DNA from: Candidatus Obscuribacter phosphatis
Lineage (GTDB): Bacteria > Cyanobacteriota > Vampirovibrionia > Obscuribacterales > Obscuribacteraceae
Length of the DNA: 64,000 nt
Reading direction: 5' to 3'
Assembly (NCBI GenBank): GCA_001899315.1
Contig: MOYA01000002.1
Coordinates: 597,250-661,249 of the forward strand
Shown: positions 61,231 through 64,000 of the stretch, in pieces
How the letters are laid out: every line of letters starts with the position of its first letter
How positions within the stretch are numbered: the stretch's first letter is position 1
Notes under the pieces: model-generated
Seen by the model: only the letters and a program-made list of their open reading frames with translations
Told to the model about the DNA's origin: nothing
Databases searched by the model: none
Translations under genes and position numbers: made by a program

Positions 61231-61260
61231 TTGTCAGCCATTTAGCGGTTGTGTTATCAT
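61231..61260 (+). promoter_or_regulatory. Promoter of the beta-carbonic anhydrase gene
   Basis: TTGTCA (61231-61236), an 18-bp spacer and TATCAT (61255-61260). The predicted start site falls inside the palindrome that follows at 61263. Confidence 0.5.
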
Positions 61261-61262
61261 GC

Positions 61263-61286
61263 ATATATTCAAATCTTTGAATATAT
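61263..61286. promoter_or_regulatory. Perfect 11-2-11 palindrome over the carbonic anhydrase start site
   Basis: ATATATTCAAA, TC, TTTGAATATAT. It contains ATTC-N8-GAAT, the half-site layout I recall for BigR/SqrR-type ArsR repressors. It also has the two-base centre common in ArsR/SmtB sites. Its place right after the -10 fits a repressor operator. It is a strong candidate for control by one of the ArsR proteins at 34.4-35.3 kb. Confidence 0.65.
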
Positions 61287-61392
61287 TGGCATGTTAATCT
61301 TGTTGCTTGATTGACTGCTGAGCAGTACTTTGGTTGGGTTAGCTAAGGTATCTGTCATTCTGAAGAAAAGCCCCTAGAGGGCGGGAGAATCG

Positions 61393-62070
61393 ATGAAAAA
61401 ACTGATAACCGGTCTGCATCACTTTCAGTCTCATGTCTTTCAGACCCAGAAAGAGCTGTTTGAGCGTCTTTCGCAGGGGCAGTCGCCGGATGCGCTTTTT
61501 ATCACCTGCTCCGATTCTCGTATCAATCCAAACTTGATCACCAATACTCAGCCCGGTGATCTCTTCATCTTGCGTAATGCCGGTAATATTGTCCCTCCCC
61601 ATGGTGCTGCCAACGGCGGCGAAGGCGGCACTATCGAGTTTGCCGTCAGTGCCTTAGGTGTGAAAGATATCATTGTCTGTGGACACAATCTTTGCGGGGC
61701 AATGAAGGGTTTGCTCAAGCCCGAGTCGCTCAAAGAACTGCCGGTGGTCAAAGCTTGGCTTTCTCATGCTGATGCCACCAGAAGAATTGTGCTGGAGAAC
61801 TATAACCTGGAAGAATTAGACGAAGAAGAACTATTGAGTATCGCTGTGCAAGAGAATGTGCTTGTCCAGATTGAAAATCTCAAAACACATCCTTCTGTTG
61901 CAGCCGCTCTTTCGAGGGGTCAACTGACTTTGCATGGCTGGGCTTATAAGATTCAGACCGGTGAGGTCTTTACCTATAACTCCAAGGAAGGTCAATTTTT
62001 GCCCCTCACCGAGGTCTCATATATCAAAGAGAAGAGACGGCCGAGGCTGCAGGCCGGAATCTCAATCTAA
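61393..62070 (+). CDS. Beta-class carbonic anhydrase
   Basis: A 225-residue enzyme converting CO2 and water to bicarbonate. Zinc ligands and the Asp-Arg dyad are visible: C39, D41 and R43 in FITCSDSRINPN, and H98 and C101 in CGHNLCGAMKG. The fold landmarks DLFILRNAGNIVPP and GTIEFAVSALGVKDIIV are also present. It has no signal peptide, so it acts in the cytosol. GGGAG precedes the ATG. The promoter carries a perfect palindrome. Cytosolic activity could dissipate or complement the bicarbonate pool made by DabAB. Confidence 0.95.
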   Translation: MKKLITGLHHFQSHVFQTQKELFERLSQGQSPDALFITCSDSRINPNLITNTQPGDLFILRNAGNIVPPHGAANGGEGGTIEFAVSALGVKDIIVCGHNLCGAMKGLLKPESLKELPVVKAWLSHADATRRIVLENYNLEELDEEELLSIAVQENVLVQIENLKTHPSVAAALSRGQLTLHGWAYKIQTGEVFTYNSKEGQFLPLTEVSYIKEKRRPRLQAGISI

Positions 62071-62118
62071 GCCAGGCGATTTTTCTAAAGTCGAAAGCGA
62101 CCTTAGGCTGGTTGCCTA

Positions 62119-64000
62119 TCAGGTGGGTGAGGCCTCGGAGAGGGCGGCACTCAAGCTGTCGAAGGGCGTGAACTCACTTAGTTTATAGAGTGTCTTGAAG
62201 CGCTGTAACTCATCGCTGGTGCCTACGGCATAGACTTCATCGCCATTATTGAATACAAAGTCGGATGATGGAAAAGTATGGGTCTTGCCGCCGCTGCGCA
62301 CGGCTGTAATGGTCACACCGGTATTGCCTCTAATATTAAGCTCTTTTGCCGATTTACCAGAGAGCATTCCAGAGTCATTGATAAGCCAGCCGCCGGTTTG
62401 CTCTTCCTCTAGCACCATATATAGAGGCAAAATACGTTCGGTTTTCATGGTTTTGGCAAAGTCGGGATGCGGATGCGGATAGCGCATAGCTCGCACTTTA
62501 TCGAGGGCGGCTTCGATCTCAGAGGGCGGACGATTGCGGCTGAACAGAGCCAGTCTGGTTATCTCAATAGAAGCTTCGAATTCTGGTTGCACCACGGCGC
62601 TCACTCCGGCATCGGTAAAAGCGGCAATATCAGAGGGGCTATGGGCGCGAGCGATGATTTTCACATCTTCATTGCGCTTGCGCACAAATTTGGTTATGGC
62701 CGTTATCGCCGACGGGTCGGGCATGGTTAAAACCAGGCAGGCTGCGTCTTTTAAATTGGCTTTGGTCATGAGCATATTGCTTGTCGCATCGCCCCAAATA
62801 TGAGGCACTCCGCGCATAGCCAGATCTTCAACTATGGCGGCATTAAGTTCAATAACCAAATAGGGTATGCCGTAAGAAGTAAGCACTGTGCCGAGATTGC
62901 GTCCGGTGCGTCCAAAGCCGCAAATAATCACATGGTCTTTCAGTCGACTGGCCAGAGAAGTGGCATCTTTTTCTTCTTGCTGACCTTTCGGCTGCTTTTG
63001 GTTGCGATTTTGAAAGAGGTAAATTAGCCGAGGAGAAAGGGCATAAATAGCCGGGCTAGCCATGAGAGATACTACTGCTCCGGCAAAGAAAAGGTTATAC
63101 ATATCGTCACCCACCAGGCCGAGGTCGCGCCCCATGGTGAGCAGAACAAAAGAGAATTCCCCTATTTGAGCCAGACCTGCCCCAACCAAAATGGCGCTTC
63201 TGGTATTGCTGGTGGTGCAAAGCGCCGCTAGGGCGCCGACCAGAGTTTTACCCACCACCAAGAGCACAACAAAGAGCAAGACCTCGAGGCTGTGAGCAAA
63301 GATAAAGGCGGGGGTGAGGAGCATGCCCACTGAGACAAAAAAGACAACCGAGAAAAGGTCTTTCAAAGGTTGCACGTCGTGCAGAGCTTGGTGGGCCCAA
63401 ATTGATTCGCTCACCATGATGCCGGCTAAGAAGGCACCCAAGGCGATAGACAAGCCCATACTGTGCGAGAGCAGGGCAATGCCCAGGCAAAGACCAAGTA
63501 GGGTGAGCAGGAAGAGTTCTCTGGAATTTGACCGGGCGGCCTGGGCCAGTACGACCGGCAAAATTTTGACGGCACCGAAGACAACAATAAGAATAAAGGC
63601 AATTGCTTTACCGGCCGAAAGAAGTAGGTCGGTCAGTGAAGCCGTACCTTCGCTAGCCATAAGCGGCAAGAATGGAATGATCAAGACCAAGGAAAGGTCT
63701 TGCAGAATGGCTATGGAAAGCAAAATGCGGCCGTGTACTGAGTCGGTTTCGCCTCGGTCATAGAGGATTTTAGAAATAATCACCGAAGATGAAAGGGCGC
63801 AGACACAGCCAAAAAGAAAGGCTGTGCCGCTATGTTTGGCCAAGCCTAAAGCCAGTGCCAGCCCCCCGGCTAGAAGCGCTGTCAAGACAATTTGCAGGGT
63901 GCCTGTGGCAAGCAATTTGCCCGCTTTGGATGCCAGTTGCTTGAGGGAGAGATCGACCCCCAGGGCAAAGAGCAGCATGGCTACACCAAATTCAGCCAGA
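62119..64000 (-). CDS. KefB-like cation:proton antiporter with TrkA domains (partial)
   Basis: The frame runs off the end of the window; at least 626 residues are present. The membrane domain has about 11 visible segments, starting LAEFGVAMLLFALGVDLSLK and including GRILLSIAILQDLSLVLIIP. A TrkA-N Rossmann domain follows (HVIICGFGRTGRNLGTVL) and a TrkA-C domain at the end (NIRGNTGVTITAVRSGGKTH). This is the CPA2 (KefB/KefC) build for K+ or Na+/H+ exchange under nucleotide control. It is convergent with the carbonic anhydrase gene, 48 bp apart. Confidence 0.92.
   Translation of the reverse strand, partial: LAEFGVAMLLFALGVDLSLKQLASKAGKLLATGTLQIVLTALLAGGLALALGLAKHSGTAFLFGCVCALSSSVIISKILYDRGETDSVHGRILLSIAILQDLSLVLIIPFLPLMASEGTASLTDLLLSAGKAIAFILIVVFGAVKILPVVLAQAARSNSRELFLLTLLGLCLGIALLSHSMGLSIALGAFLAGIMVSESIWAHQALHDVQPLKDLFSVVFFVSVGMLLTPAFIFAHSLEVLLFVVLLVVGKTLVGALAALCTTSNTRSAILVGAGLAQIGEFSFVLLTMGRDLGLVGDDMYNLFFAGAVVSLMASPAIYALSPRLIYLFQNRNQKQPKGQQEEKDATSLASRLKDHVIICGFGRTGRNLGTVLTSYGIPYLVIELNAAIVEDLAMRGVPHIWGDATSNMLMTKANLKDAACLVLTMPDPSAITAITKFVRKRNEDVKIIARAHSPSDIAAFTDAGVSAVVQPEFEASIEITRLALFSRNRPPSEIEAALDKVRAMRYPHPHPDFAKTMKTERILPLYMVLEEEQTGGWLINDSGMLSGKSAKELNIRGNTGVTITAVRSGGKTHTFPSSDFVFNNGDEVYAVGTSDELQRFKTLYKLSEFTPFDSLSAALSEASPT

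Overview
The window reads as a chromosomal segment of a non-photosynthetic, Gram-negative-type bacterium. MurA, a TolC-like outer membrane protein, a KdsC-like phosphatase and LspA point to a double membrane. GTG and TTG starts are frequent, and TPR and other helical-repeat proteins are abundant. My best guess is the Melainabacteria/Obscuribacterales branch next to Cyanobacteria, but this is inferred from gene content only; no taxonomic marker was compared.

Layout. 1-5950 is an accessory region. It holds the end of an IS256-type element, a gutted IS6-type transposase, an internally deleted IS3-type transposase, and small minus-strand genes of unknown function, one of them a DUF4253 protein. 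5958-12300 carries a FAD oxidoreductase, a KdsC-like phosphatase, a large unknown protein with a 13-bp tandem repeat at its 3' end, and an AmrS-type radical SAM enzyme. 12399-21400 carries a TPR protein, Tex, a double Usp, a patatin lipase and a VIT/vWA protein. 21597-27034 is mostly core: rpsU with a TTG start, aspS, a TPR lipoprotein and comM. At 27134 lies a protein with four MshEN-like repeats fused to TPRs, followed by a three-gene exporter (ABC, HlyD, TolC).

34437-41387 is the most distinctive block. Two convergent paralogous ArsR regulators flank one side of a promoter full of repeats. That promoter reads into a Mur-ligase-like protein with an altered P-loop, then DabB, DabA and a DUF6671-type zinc-ribbon protein. 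DabAB is an energy-coupled inorganic-carbon uptake system. A beta-carbonic anhydrase at 61393 has an 11-2-11 palindrome over its predicted start site, in the ArsR style. Together they suggest a regulated inorganic-carbon/bicarbonate module in a probable heterotroph.

41410-64000 is mainly housekeeping. In order it holds murA-lysC-ltaE, a cytochrome c lipoprotein, HerA, tRNA-Leu(GAG), a BFN nuclease, an overlapping lspA-rluA-lapA operon between two NTF2-like proteins, mdh, a PDZ protein, a GH38 alpha-mannosidase, a GT-C-like membrane protein, the carbonic anhydrase, and a KefB-like antiporter cut by the window edge.
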